Positions 8,502 to 17,864 of a DNA stretch of 64,000 bases are shown here, in pieces. The translations under genes and the position numbers were made by a program. The stretch spans positions 248,001-312,000 of the forward strand of contig NZ_RSCL01000001.1 of the NCBI RefSeq assembly GCF_003991905.1, in the 5' to 3' direction. The notes beneath the pieces are model-generated. The model did no database searches. It was given only the letters and a program-made list of their open reading frames with translations, and was not told where the DNA came from. How positions within the stretch are numbered: the first letter of the stretch is position 1; each line of letters begins with the position of its first letter. Origin of the DNA: Dulcicalothrix desertica PCC 7102 (GTDB lineage Bacteria; Cyanobacteriota; Cyanobacteriia; Cyanobacteriales; Nostocaceae).

Positions 8502-10484
8502 TCATTCACTAGGTTGTTCAGGTATCCAAACTGTAAAAATTGACCCAACTGCAACCGTTGATTCGACTTCGATTCTACCGCGATGCATCTCTACTAGTTG
8601 CTTCGTCAAAGCCAACCCTAAACCAGTTCCTCCATAACGGCGCCTATATGGAGTATCAAGCTGATGAAATTTTTCAAATAATTGTGGTAATTGTTCTTCA
8701 GGTATCCCAATTCCTGTATCTTCGACTTGAAACACCGCATTACCATCTTCGCACCATAACCGCAATGTCACACTTCCACCTTCGGGTGTAAATTTTATCG
8801 CGTTGCTTAAAAGATTGTTAATTACTTGCTGTACTCGCCGTACATCTGCACAAAAGCGACGATTTTCATCAATGAGTATATCTAATTTTAAATCTACTTG
8901 TTGAGTTGTTGCTTTTTCTTGCAATGAGTTAATTATTAATTCTGCTACTTCTTTTAATGTAAACTCTGTATTATTTAGTACTGCTTTACCAGCTTCAATT
9001 TGTGATAAATCAAGAATATCGTTAATCATTTCCAGCAGGTGTTCACCGCTATCATGAATAGTTTGTAAATAATCGCGCTGACGCTGCGATAATTCTCCAA
9101 ACGACCATCTTAGTAATGTAGATGACATTCCTATTACGTAAGTTAACGGTGTTAGTAATTCATGACTGATAGTTGCTAAGAACTCACTACGTATACGACT
9201 TGCAGCTTCAGCAGCGACCAAAGCGTCATGTAGCGCCATTGTGCGTTCGATTACCCGTTGTTCGAGACTTTGCTTTTCTTGGGTCAGCGACTTCATTAAC
9301 TCTGCTTGGTGAATGGCAATAGCGAGTTGTTCCGCAACGGCGCCTAGAAAATTTTTCTCACTTTCATTCCAGTTACGCGCTTCGTAACATTGATGAGCTA
9401 TGAGCAACCCCCATAGCTTATTTTCAAACATAATCGGCGCCACTAATTTGGCACGAACTTTAACCTCTTCCAAAAAGTTAAGCAAACACCTTTCACTAAC
9501 ATAAGTTTTGTAAACATCATTGACTGCCAGCGTGAAACCCTTCAGGAATTTAGTCCAACACTCGGTAGTCGGAGTAAAACAATTTTTTTCTTCACAATTC
9601 AATACTGATGAAATCGCATCACTAGCGCGAACTTCGTAAACAATACAACCCTTGTACTCTACATACTGCTTAGTTGCTGCGACTGAAGCGGACGCAGAAG
9701 ATAAATTCGGTATAGATATATGATTACGAGTCACATTTGACTCATTAAATTTATATATTACCAAACGGTCTAATTCTAAAAACTCACGCACCTGCGCGAG
9801 TGCCGTCGTCATAATTACAGATAAATCTAAACTTTTACGGATTTGCGTTGTGACACGATTTAGTAGTCTTTCTTGAGCTATTTGCTTAGAAAGTGCATCT
9901 TCCACATGCTGACATGCTGCAAAATTTAAATTATCACTTTCTTCGGACTGTATAACTTCAGGTTGCGTTAATAGACATTCTAATACTAATAATGTAAACT
10001 TCTCTTGCAGCGCTGCATTATTTGGCTCTAATACCTCACGGTAGTGTTCCAAGTCTTGGCATGTTTGAGAATGGCGCCCAAACAACCCACCTAGTTCCAA
10101 CAGGAAGGAACTGATTAGACCTCTATCAAAAGTAATGCTTGTATCTAACAAGTAATCATCATCATCAATATCATTATTTTGTGTTAGATTCTTTTGTACT
10201 ATAACATCAGAACTGACTTGCCTCGTCCCTGTTAACAACGCACTAAAACCCTGTGAGACTACCACCGTAAATCGTTTTATCAACCATTGGCTTGAAAGTG
10301 GAATCCGCTGTAGTACTGCTTCTGTCAAAACTAAAGCTGTATTTTCCACAGAAGAAGCCATTTGCTCTAGCAATTTCCCCAGTTGATCAAAAGTATCGAC
10401 ACGTAAAGTTCTAGAAAAGCCCAAATTTGGAGAACTAAGCATTTTCATCTGTGAGAGTAAGAGGGCAGGGAGAGGTGTCATCAT
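8502..10484 (-). CDS. GAF-domain sensor histidine kinase
   Basis: A 660-residue soluble kinase. The first ~170 residues hold SSVENTALVLTEAVLQRIP and FTVVVSQGFSALL, which resemble the DICT-type sensory module found in cyanobacterial kinases (tentative). A GAF domain spans about 205-395; it lacks the Cys-His pair of cyanobacteriochromes at the usual place, so bilin binding is doubtful. A coiled stretch leads to the H-box ATISHELLTPLTY (about 437-450). The ATPase domain has the N-box NNLLSNAIKFTPEGG, the G1 box VEDTGIGIP and the G2 box GGTGLGLAL. No receiver domain is attached and no response regulator lies beside it, so its partner is elsewhere. It is divergent from cobN, with 96 bp between. 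Confidence 0.9.
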   Translation of the reverse strand: MMTPLPALLLSQMKMLSSPNLGFSRTLRVDTFDQLGKLLEQMASSVENTALVLTEAVLQRIPLSSQWLIKRFTVVVSQGFSALLTGTRQVSSDVIVQKNLTQNNDIDDDDYLLDTSITFDRGLISSFLLELGGLFGRHSQTCQDLEHYREVLEPNNAALQEKFTLLVLECLLTQPEVIQSEESDNLNFAACQHVEDALSKQIAQERLLNRVTTQIRKSLDLSVIMTTALAQVREFLELDRLVIYKFNESNVTRNHISIPNLSSASASVAATKQYVEYKGCIVYEVRASDAISSVLNCEEKNCFTPTTECWTKFLKGFTLAVNDVYKTYVSERCLLNFLEEVKVRAKLVAPIMFENKLWGLLIAHQCYEARNWNESEKNFLGAVAEQLAIAIHQAELMKSLTQEKQSLEQRVIERTMALHDALVAAEAASRIRSEFLATISHELLTPLTYVIGMSSTLLRWSFGELSQRQRDYLQTIHDSGEHLLEMINDILDLSQIEAGKAVLNNTEFTLKEVAELIINSLQEKATTQQVDLKLDILIDENRRFCADVRRVQQVINNLLSNAIKFTPEGGSVTLRLWCEDGNAVFQVEDTGIGIPEEQLPQLFEKFHQLDTPYRRRYGGTGLGLALTKQLVEMHRGRIEVESTVAVGSIFTVWIPEQPSE

Positions 10485-10580
10485 TCAAAGAGAGTTATAG
10501 CCTTTAATTTTATGTAGTTTTATTTATCTTTATTAAGCAATATTTATAGTTTATATAGTTTAAAACGGTTATACACGACT

Positions 10581-13500
10581 ATGCATCGTATTAATACCAC
10601 ATCGGTTGGTGTTGTTTCTCAATCTGAGGGCATTATTTTTGTAGAACAAAATCCTGCTCCAGTTGTATTCTTAACGGCAGCAGATACAGATATTCAAAGT
10701 ATTGCTGCCGCTTATGCATTATTACCTAACTTTCCTGCGCTTCGGGTTGCTAACTTATTACAATTGCAACATCAAATTAGCATTGATACATACGCAGAAC
10801 AAGTTTTAGAGTTCGCGAGTGTAATTATTTTACGCCTTCTAGGGGGGCGCTCATATTGGACTTACGGCTTGGAAGTTGTGCAGGAACTAGTACAACGTAA
10901 GCATATAGATTTAATTGTAATGCCAGGAGACGATGCTCTTGACCCCTATTTAATATCTCATTCCACCTTGGGCGAAACCAAGGTCAATCGGATATGGCGT
11001 TATTTTAACGAAGGTGGGGTATCCAATATTGTTCACGCATTCCAATATATTTCTGACTGCTGTTTATCAACCACATTTAACCCACCTCCTGTTCAAGTCG
11101 TTCCGCGTGTGGGAGTCTATGAGCCAAGGGGAAAGGGGGAATGCTTAGGCAAGAGAGTTGGGATTCTTTTTTATCGGGCACACTATTTAGTGGGTAACAC
11201 CAAAGTTATTGATGCTTTGTGCGAAGCTTTGATTAAACGAAATTTAGAGCCAGTCCCCGTTTTTGTATCTTCGCTACGAGAAAAAGATGTTCAAGCTGAA
11301 CTCGAAGCTATTTTTCAATCAACTTCTGCTTCTCCCCTAACTTTGTTACTCAACACAACGAGCTTTTCACTTGCGCGTTTAGAAACCGAAACCCCGCAGC
11401 TTGAACTCTGGCAAAAGTTAGATGTGCCTGTGTTGCAAGTTATTTTGAGCGGTGGTTTTATAGAACAGTGGCAGTCAGATTCGATGGGTTTGTCACCGCG
11501 TGATATGGCGATGAATGTTGCACTGCCTGAAGTTGATGGCAGAATTATAAGTCGTGCTGTCTCGTTTAAAGCGGTAATTAGGCGCCATCCTGACCTAGAA
11601 ACTGATGTAGTTGGTTATGAACCAATAGCTTCGCGTATCGATTTTGTTGCCGAACTTGCTGCGAACTGGGTGCGACTACGTAATAAACCGTCATCAGAAC
11701 GGCGCCTTGCTTTTATTTTAGCCAACTACCCAACCCGCGATTCGAGAATAGCGAATGGAGTAGGTTTAGATACACCCGCCAGTTGCGTAGAAATTTTAAA
11801 AGCCTTACAAGACAACGGTTATAACTTAGATGACATTCCTCAAAGTGGTGATGAATTAATACATTGGCTCACACAAGGAGTCACCAACGACCCAGAAGGT
11901 AGAGAATTACGTCCTATTTACCAAAGCCTTTCAGGGGAAGAATATCAAACTTATTTCACATCATTACCAGAAACCGTTCAACAAGCAATAAGTCAACGTT
12001 GGGGAGAAGAGACTCAAAATCAAATCCCAATTTCTGGTATCCAACTCGGCAATATATTCATTGGTATCCAGCCATCACGCGGTTATGAGCTTGACCCCAG
12101 TTTAAATTACCATGCCCCAGACCTAGAACCAACTCACAACTATCTCGCGTTTTACCACTGGGTACGTCAACACTTTAAAGCTGATGCAGTAGTTCATGTT
12201 GGTAAGCATGGAAACTTAGAGTGGTTACCAGGTAAAAGCATTGCATTATCTAGTGATTGTTACCCAGAAGTGGCATTAGGCGCCATGCCACATTTATATC
12301 CTTTCATCGTGAATGACCCAGGAGAGGGTTCTCAAGCGAAGCGACGCGCACAAGCGGTAATTATAGACCACCTAACACCACCTTTAACCCGTGCAGAACT
12401 TTATGGTTCACTCTCTAACTTAGAAAATCTGATTGATGAGTATTACGAAGCTTTAAGTTTAAACCCTAGCAGATTACCTGCAATAAGCGCGCGTATTAGC
12501 GAATTAGTCACCCAAGAAAATCTAAGTTGCGATTTTAGGATGGGTAAGGGAGATGAAATCCCAATTAATAAAATAGATGGTTATCTGTGTGAACTCAAAG
12601 AGGCACAAATTCGAGATGGGTTACATATTTTTGGGCAATGTCCCGATGGTCGGCAACTTCGTGATTTAATTATTGCCATAGCCAGACAACCTTCGCGGCG
12701 CCATATTGGTATTACCTGTGCCATCGCTACTGACTGGAGTTTAGATATAAATCCTTTAACTTCGGATTTTAGTGAAAAGCTCAACGAAACACAAATTAAC
12801 CTTTTAGCCAAGAAAACACAGCATACCTGTCACACCATTGGTGATGCAGTCGAAGCACTCGAACTACACGCTGCCTATTTAATAGAACAACTAATTAAAA
12901 ATACTCATTGTACAGACGTGATTAATCACGTCTCTACACTCAGCACTTCTCTCACCTGGATAAAATCGCATCTCCTACCCGCTCTAAAACAAACTGATAG
13001 AGAAATTATTAATTTGTTACGTGGGTTAGATGGTAGATATGTACCTAGTGGCCCATCCGGCGCCCCTACACGCGGGCGCCCAGAAGTTTTACCAACAGGT
13101 AATAATTTTTACTCAGTTGATATTCGTGCGGTTCCAACAGAATCGGCGTGGGATGTAGGCAGGAAAGCAGCAGAAACGCTGATAGAATGTTATACTCAAG
13201 AGCATGGAGAGTATCCAAAGACACTAGTGTTATCTTTATGGGGAACTGCGACGATGCGAACTGGGGGTGATGATATTGCCCAGGCATTAGCTTTGCTCGG
13301 TGTACAGCCAGTGTGGGATAGTGCAGCACGCCGTGTTGTGGATTTAGAAATATTACCAGTAGAAGTGCTAGGGCGCCCACGTGTGGATGTAACATTAAGG
13401 GTTTCGGGTTTTTTCCGAGATGCTTTTGGAAATTTGATAAACTTATTTGACCAAGCTGTAGAAGCTGTGGCAGCATTGGATGAACCGAAGGACTTGAATC

Positions 13501-14321
13501 CACTCGCCGCTCAAGTTTTAGAAGAAATGGAGTATTGGCACAAAGTTGGATTAAGTGAAACAGAAGCGTCGGAACGCTCTCTCTACCGAATTTTCGGCTC
13601 CAAACCAGGTGCATATGGTGCTGGACTTCAAGGGTTAATCGAGTCGCAAAATTGGTCAGATGATTCCGACCTAGCACGCGCTTATATAAATTGGAGTTCT
13701 TATGCTTATACAAGAAAAAGCGATGGACGTTCTGCACCCGAAGCATTCTCGAAACGTTTACTTAGTACGCAGGTAGTGCTGCAAAACCAAGATAACCGCG
13801 AACACGATTTGCTTGACTCTGATGATTATTATCAATTTCAAGGCGGTTTGATGGCAGCAGTACGTTCGATTCGAGGGGAAAATCCTTCCTCTTATTTTGG
13901 CGATAACTCAATGCCAGCAAAACCGCGAGTTCGTCAACTATCTGAGGAGATAGCCAGGGTATACCGTTCACGGGTAATTAATCCAAAATGGATTGCTGGA
14001 GTGATGCGTCACGGTTATAAGGGTGCATTTGAAATGGCTGCTACGGTTGATTTTTTGTTCGCTTACGATGCTACTGCTAGATGTGTAGAAGACCACATGT
14101 ATGAAGGAATTGCAAAGACATACCTTTTTGATTCAAGAGTTTGTAAATTTCTTGAAGAAAAAAATCCGTATGCTCTGCGTGATATCGCTGAGAGATTACT
14201 TGAAGCATACAAGCGTGGTTTATGGCAGGATGTAAATATACAAACATTGGAAAATCTGCGAAACTTAGTACATCAAGCTGAAGCAGCTATCGAACAGCCA
14301 GTGCCTTTCGGGTCTAACTGA
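10581..14321 (+). CDS. cobN: Cobaltochelatase subunit CobN (or related Mg-chelatase H-like protein)
   Basis: A 1246-residue large chelatase subunit. LLGGRSYWTYGLE (about 95-107), FHAVVHVGKHGNLEWLPGK-like text (HVGKHGNLEWLPG near 540), and the C-terminal RGENPSSYFGDNS and HGYKGAFEMAATVDF blocks are those of CobN, which inserts cobalt into hydrogenobyrinate a,c-diamide using the ATPase subunits CobS/CobT or ChlI/ChlD. The length fits CobN (about 1,250-1,280) better than ChlH (about 1,330). It has no visible operon partner. The 96-bp leader is too short for a cobalamin riboswitch. A 28-bp palindromic repeat is embedded in frame at residues ~777-786 (12910-12937), adding CTDVINHVST inside an otherwise variable loop. 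Confidence 0.87.
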   Translation: MHRINTTSVGVVSQSEGIIFVEQNPAPVVFLTAADTDIQSIAAAYALLPNFPALRVANLLQLQHQISIDTYAEQVLEFASVIILRLLGGRSYWTYGLEVVQELVQRKHIDLIVMPGDDALDPYLISHSTLGETKVNRIWRYFNEGGVSNIVHAFQYISDCCLSTTFNPPPVQVVPRVGVYEPRGKGECLGKRVGILFYRAHYLVGNTKVIDALCEALIKRNLEPVPVFVSSLREKDVQAELEAIFQSTSASPLTLLLNTTSFSLARLETETPQLELWQKLDVPVLQVILSGGFIEQWQSDSMGLSPRDMAMNVALPEVDGRIISRAVSFKAVIRRHPDLETDVVGYEPIASRIDFVAELAANWVRLRNKPSSERRLAFILANYPTRDSRIANGVGLDTPASCVEILKALQDNGYNLDDIPQSGDELIHWLTQGVTNDPEGRELRPIYQSLSGEEYQTYFTSLPETVQQAISQRWGEETQNQIPISGIQLGNIFIGIQPSRGYELDPSLNYHAPDLEPTHNYLAFYHWVRQHFKADAVVHVGKHGNLEWLPGKSIALSSDCYPEVALGAMPHLYPFIVNDPGEGSQAKRRAQAVIIDHLTPPLTRAELYGSLSNLENLIDEYYEALSLNPSRLPAISARISELVTQENLSCDFRMGKGDEIPINKIDGYLCELKEAQIRDGLHIFGQCPDGRQLRDLIIAIARQPSRRHIGITCAIATDWSLDINPLTSDFSEKLNETQINLLAKKTQHTCHTIGDAVEALELHAAYLIEQLIKNTHCTDVINHVSTLSTSLTWIKSHLLPALKQTDREIINLLRGLDGRYVPSGPSGAPTRGRPEVLPTGNNFYSVDIRAVPTESAWDVGRKAAETLIECYTQEHGEYPKTLVLSLWGTATMRTGGDDIAQALALLGVQPVWDSAARRVVDLEILPVEVLGRPRVDVTLRVSGFFRDAFGNLINLFDQAVEAVAALDEPKDLNPLAAQVLEEMEYWHKVGLSETEASERSLYRIFGSKPGAYGAGLQGLIESQNWSDDSDLARAYINWSSYAYTRKSDGRSAPEAFSKRLLSTQVVLQNQDNREHDLLDSDDYYQFQGGLMAAVRSIRGENPSSYFGDNSMPAKPRVRQLSEEIARVYRSRVINPKWIAGVMRHGYKGAFEMAATVDFLFAYDATARCVEDHMYEGIAKTYLFDSRVCKFLEEKNPYALRDIAERLLEAYKRGLWQDVNIQTLENLRNLVHQAEAAIEQPVPFGSN
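12910..12937. repeat. GTAGAGACGTGATTAATCACGTCTCTAC-type palindrome inside cobN
   Basis: A 28-bp near-perfect palindrome (one mismatch) of the form GTACAGACGTGATT / AATCACGTCTCTAC lies in frame in cobN. Related palindromes occur in polA (29019-29046) and after ndhF (40758-40785). The copy reads as the peptide D-x-IN-x-VST in both genes. Confidence 0.75.
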
Positions 14322-14409
14322 ACGTAGGAATTGGCGCCGAATTTTTTATAAATGTCGGTGCTGCTGGCATCGAAAAAAAGTGGTGTAGGAAAACTTTAGG
14401 AAAATAACT

Positions 14410-15567
14410 ATGGAAAACCTTGCGTATTTACACCTAGCTTTCGATTACGAAGACTGCCCATCGATTGAGTTAGCTAAATTTAGCTTTTTAGTCAATCGGG
14501 GAACATCACCAGACTGGAAAAAGTTATCGAGTCGAGCTTGGCGCTATATGTTGCCCCTAGCTTTGACTTTATCGATGATGACTGCGATGAGTAGTGCTTT
14601 TGCACTGCAAAAAGGCGACCAGGGTCCATCGGTTCGCGAATTACAACAAGACTTGAAGCGAGCAGGTTTTTATAATGCTCCTATCACTCAAGTATATGAC
14701 GTTCGCACTGAAGATGCTGTAAAACGATTTCAAAAAGCTGCTTCTTTGAAGGTTAGCGGCATTGCAGGTCCCACAACTATCGGAAAATTAGACAACTGGC
14801 GCCCACCAGTTGCTCAAAATAACCGAGTCAGACAACAAGCGCAAAACGTAGTCAATACTCAGACTTCGAGACCACGTGCTGAAAACGCCCAATCTCGTAC
14901 CGAGAAGCAATCGGCATCAGAAACGAAACGTCGCGTTTCCGGAATTGTTGGTAAAGGTGACGAAGGAGAAGAAGTTCGTAATTTGCAAGAACGGTTACGA
15001 GTTGCGGGATACTATTATGGCAATTCCACAGGTATTTTCGGACCAATAACCGAAGATGCAGTTAAACGCTTCCAGCAAGCTTATAAATTAGAGGCAGATG
15101 GATTAGTTGGGCCTGCAACATTACGCCGACTGCCTCCTGTAGGTGTTGGTTATGGTGAAGACGCACAAAATCGGCGCTCTTCGAGTGATAAACTTCGTTT
15201 AGGCGACCGTGGTGAAGCCGTGCGAGTATTACAGGAACAATTAATTAAAGCTGGATACTTAGAAGGTCAGCCAAACGGTTACTTCGGCCCATTTACAGCA
15301 GATGCCGTCAGACGCTTTCAGGCAGAGAATTATTTAGCAGCCAGCGGAATTGCAGGTCCAACAACACGTGCTAAGTTATACGCAAGCACTAACAATGGAG
15401 ACAGTAACGAATTTAATGTGCTAGAAATTCAACGTCGGTTGAGAGAACGAGGTTTTTATAAAGGTCCACTCAATGGCGTAATGGGTAACGATACGAAGCG
15501 TGCAATTAAACAAGCACAAGAGTTTTACGGCATTAGCCTTAATGATGTAAGAACTGGACGCTATTAA
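14410..15567 (+). CDS. Cell-wall protein with four peptidoglycan-binding (PG_binding_1) domains
   Basis: A 385-residue exported or membrane-anchored protein. Residues 1-45 form a cytosolic-looking lead (MENLAYLHLAFDYED), 46-66 a hydrophobic segment ending SSAFA. Four PG_binding_1 repeats follow at about 66-122, 176-236, 262-323 and 333-380, marked by repeated KRFQ..., DGLVGPATLRRL and GIAGPTT motifs. No catalytic hydrolase domain is attached, so it probably binds wall peptidoglycan only. A strong terminator follows at 15615. It converges on furA. In Anabaena PCC 7120 the gene at this place (alr1690, from memory) gives read-through RNA antisense to furA, so this is likely its orthologue. Confidence 0.85.
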   Translation: MENLAYLHLAFDYEDCPSIELAKFSFLVNRGTSPDWKKLSSRAWRYMLPLALTLSMMTAMSSAFALQKGDQGPSVRELQQDLKRAGFYNAPITQVYDVRTEDAVKRFQKAASLKVSGIAGPTTIGKLDNWRPPVAQNNRVRQQAQNVVNTQTSRPRAENAQSRTEKQSASETKRRVSGIVGKGDEGEEVRNLQERLRVAGYYYGNSTGIFGPITEDAVKRFQQAYKLEADGLVGPATLRRLPPVGVGYGEDAQNRRSSSDKLRLGDRGEAVRVLQEQLIKAGYLEGQPNGYFGPFTADAVRRFQAENYLAASGIAGPTTRAKLYASTNNGDSNEFNVLEIQRRLRERGFYKGPLNGVMGNDTKRAIKQAQEFYGISLNDVRTGRY

Positions 15568-15614
15568 GATATTTATTGCGCGTTAATGGATTTGAAAATT
15601 TATCAACGATGGCT

Positions 15615-15645
15615 AAATCCCACGCGGGAGCAGCGTGGGATTTTT
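15615..15645 (+). terminator. Intrinsic terminator between peptidoglycan-binding gene and furA
   Basis: Stem AAATCCCACGC / GCGTGGGATTT (11 bp, loop GGGAGCA) followed by TT and then G. It lies 48 bp after the + strand stop and 61 bp before the end of furA on the other strand. The T-run is on the + side, and the A-run before the stem gives U residues on the minus transcript as well. Confidence 0.85.
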
Positions 15646-15705
15646 GTATGACCATATATGTTCTAGATTCCCCTAAAAAACTTACCCAAGTACTTACCCA
15701 ATAAA

Positions 15706-16161
15706 TTACAACGGCATTAAAGCGCGTTGACACTTCGGGCAAACAGCATGAATAGTCATTTGACAATCAAGAAGGCTAAAACCTTCTTTTTGGGCTGTTT
15801 TTGAGCCAATTTTAAGAACTGAATCGTTCTTAAACTCAATCGTGGTGTTACACCTTACACAAATTAAGTGATGGTGATGATGTGGATATGGCTGGTTGAT
15901 TTCGTAATGTTTATGTCCTTCTCCCAGTTCCAATTCCCGTAAAATCCCCATCCGCGCCATTAATTTGAGGGTGCGGTAAATAGTCGATAAGCTGATGCCT
16001 TCTCCTTGTTCTTCTAACCTTTCGTAAAGGTCTTCTGCACTAAGATGTTCTCCTTGTGGAAGTTCTTGGAAAATATGTAATATAACTTCCCTTTGGGGAG
16101 TTAGGCGCCAGCCACGTTCATTAAGCTCTGCCTTAAGCGAAGCAGATGTGTAGACAGACAT
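15706..16161 (-). CDS. furA: Ferric uptake regulator FurA
   Basis: A 151-residue Fur protein when started at the ATG at 16161 (MSVYTSASLKAELNERGWRL), which matches the start known for Nostocales FurA. A further in-frame start at 16176 adds MRKIS. The winged helix has GISLSTIYRTLKLMARMGI. The metal and dimer part has the HHHHH segment (about residues 87-91), a CVRC pair and a C-terminal CPKC pair, the cysteines implied in redox and haem responses of FurA. It represses iron-uptake and other genes with Fe(II). A Fur-box-like sequence sits upstream (16233-16251), so self-regulation is likely. It lies between a convergent cell-wall gene and sigC, the same order I recall for all1691. Confidence 0.95.
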   Translation of the reverse strand: MSVYTSASLKAELNERGWRLTPQREVILHIFQELPQGEHLSAEDLYERLEEQGEGISLSTIYRTLKLMARMGILRELELGEGHKHYEINQPYPHHHHHLICVRCNTTIEFKNDSVLKIGSKTAQKEGFSLLDCQMTIHAVCPKCQRALMPL

Positions 16162-16232
16162 ACTAATCTTTCTCAATAAAGGCTGTCAATTGAGAATATA
16201 ACAAATATTTAGGCCAAGTTGCAACAATTAGA

Positions 16233-16251
16233 CATTATTGATAATTATTTC
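16233..16251 (-). promoter_or_regulatory. Candidate Fur box upstream of furA
   Basis: CATTATTGATAATTATTTC contains overlapping ATTATT/GATAAT/TATTTC hexamers close to the iron-box consensus (repeats of GATAAT/ATTATC). It lies about 70-90 bp before the furA start, which fits autoregulation. No binding was tested. Confidence 0.5.
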
Positions 16252-16542
16252 AAGTACTTAGTCGTAAACCAAACGGCTTTCTCTGTTTACAAGTTATTGC
16301 AAACAGTTTTTATGAGAATTACTATTACATTAGTTGCAAATTTATTGCTATAGATTGCCAAAATGTTACAAATGATATACAAATCATAGTGTTTGTTTAT
16401 TGTAAACTATTGGCTATTAGTCTTGATTTAGAACTATTTGCAGTTTCAATCGAGATCAAAAGCGATATTGTAACGAAAAATTAAATGTTGTGTAAATTTC
16501 TCAACAATCGATTCATAAGTAAATTGGTTGAGTTTTATTACG

Positions 16543-16562
16543 CCCCTCCCAAAAGGGAGGGG
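16543..16562 (-). terminator. Hairpin downstream of sigC
   Basis: CCCCTCCC-AAAA-GGGAGGGG is a perfect 8-bp stem with a tetraloop about 50 bp beyond the sigC stop (minus strand). It is a likely transcript end, although the following U-run is weak. The rest of the 450-bp furA-sigC gap is AT-rich and holds the furA promoter region. Confidence 0.6.
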
Positions 16563-16613
16563 GATTGTAATAAGTCATAAGGTCACACTAAAGTCGAAAG
16601 AAAGAGTGAAAAA

Positions 16614-17864
16614 CTAGCTTAAAGACTCCAAGTAATCGCGAATTAAGTTACGACGCTTAGGCTGACGTAGTTTTTGCAATGCTTTAGATTCGATTTGGCG
16701 TACTCGTTCGCGAGATAAATCTAGAGCGCGTCCAATTTCAGCTAACGAATAAGGATGACCATCAGCTAAACCAAAGCGCATGAGAATAACATCGCGTTCG
16801 CGAGTGGTTAAATCAGCTAACAAGTGCTGTAAATCACGTTGAAGTGATTCGCGCATTAGCATTTCTTCTGGGGTAACACCATCAGTTTCAAGAAGTTCAC
16901 CCAATTCGGTATCTTTGTCTTTACCAACTTTAGTTTCGAGAGAGACTGAACGAGGTACGCGCAGTAAAACTTCTCTAACTTGTGCTGGTGACATTTCGAG
17001 TTCAATAGCTAAATCTTCTAAAGTCGGTGTGCGACCTTTTTCTTGAGCAATTTTACGCTGTGCTTTTTTGATTTTGTTGAGTTTTTCTGTGATGTGGACA
17101 GGGAGTCGAATGGTACGACTGCTTGTAGCAATGGCACGAGTGATACCCTGACGAATCCACCAGTAAGCATAAGTACTAAAGCGGTAGCCTTTGGTTGGGT
17201 CAAACTTTTCTACTGCACGCTCTAAACCTAAAGTACCTTCTTGAACCAAGTCCAATAACTCTAAACCGCGATTTTGATATTTTTTGGCGACGGACACAAC
17301 AAGACGAAGATTCGCCTTAATCATGTGTTCTTTGGATTGAAGTCCTTGACTTTGAATTTGCTCTAACTCTTCGACAGTTAACTTCGCAATTTCTGCCCAG
17401 CGACGTTTGCCTTTAGCGAGAAGTTGCTTGAGTTCAAAAACATCCATATCACCTGTTTTTGCCCAGCGTTCGAGCGAAGGACGATGACCCAATTCACATG
17501 TTAGACGTTCTTGGATTTCAATAATCCGTTGGTAGGGAGTAATAATATCATCGCCCTGCTTGGCAGAATTGGATAGCAATATCCGTAAGCGTAAATAGCG
17601 TTGAACTTTTTGAGCTTCTGAAACTTCTTCATCACGTCCTAACAAACGAACCCGCCCAATTTCTTGAAGATACAAGCGTACTAAATCGGTACTGCGGCGG
17701 TTAGGGGTTGCAGCATAGCTGGCTGGGTCTTGCGATACCATTTCCAGCTCCTCCAAATCTTCTACAGACAACTCATTCTCATCAACTACGAGGTCTGGGT
17801 CAAATGCTTGGTTAGGTTGTTGGGCTTCTTCTGCATCTGCGGCGTAAAAAGATGTTGCTGGCAT
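16614..17864 (-). CDS. sigC: RNA polymerase group 2 sigma factor SigC
   Basis: Sigma-70 family protein. With the ATG at 17864 (MPATSFYAADAEEAQQ) it is 416 residues; a TTG at 17957 would add 31 residues that look unlike the family. Region 1.2 has DLVRLYLQEIGRVRLL. Region 2 has NLRLVVSVAKKYQNRGLELLDLVQEG and the -10 recognition text YRFSTYAYWWIRQGI. Region 3 starts ITRAIATSSRTIRLP. Region 4.2 is SLAEIGRALDLSRERVRQIE. The absence of a long region 1.1 marks a non-essential group 2 factor; SigC is tied to carbon/nitrogen status and, in heterocyst formers, to developing cells. It lies upstream of furA in the same direction, with a hairpin between. Confidence 0.9.
   Translation of the reverse strand: MPATSFYAADAEEAQQPNQAFDPDLVVDENELSVEDLEELEMVSQDPASYAATPNRRSTDLVRLYLQEIGRVRLLGRDEEVSEAQKVQRYLRLRILLSNSAKQGDDIITPYQRIIEIQERLTCELGHRPSLERWAKTGDMDVFELKQLLAKGKRRWAEIAKLTVEELEQIQSQGLQSKEHMIKANLRLVVSVAKKYQNRGLELLDLVQEGTLGLERAVEKFDPTKGYRFSTYAYWWIRQGITRAIATSSRTIRLPVHITEKLNKIKKAQRKIAQEKGRTPTLEDLAIELEMSPAQVREVLLRVPRSVSLETKVGKDKDTELGELLETDGVTPEEMLMRESLQRDLQHLLADLTTRERDVILMRFGLADGHPYSLAEIGRALDLSRERVRQIESKALQKLRQPKRRNLIRDYLESLS

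Noticed and set aside
10485-10580. Cobalamin riboswitch in front of cobN
   Set aside because: Only 96 bp to the divergent gene and no B12-box-like sequence seen.
13066-13746. 226-codon open frame on the minus strand inside cobN
   Set aside because: Antisense to well-conserved CobN codons, no known motif and no ribosome site; a shadow frame.
10581-14321. Assignment of the chelatase as magnesium chelatase ChlH
   Set aside because: The length and motifs (LLGGRSYW, HVGKHGNLEWLPG) fit CobN better; a full family tree would decide.
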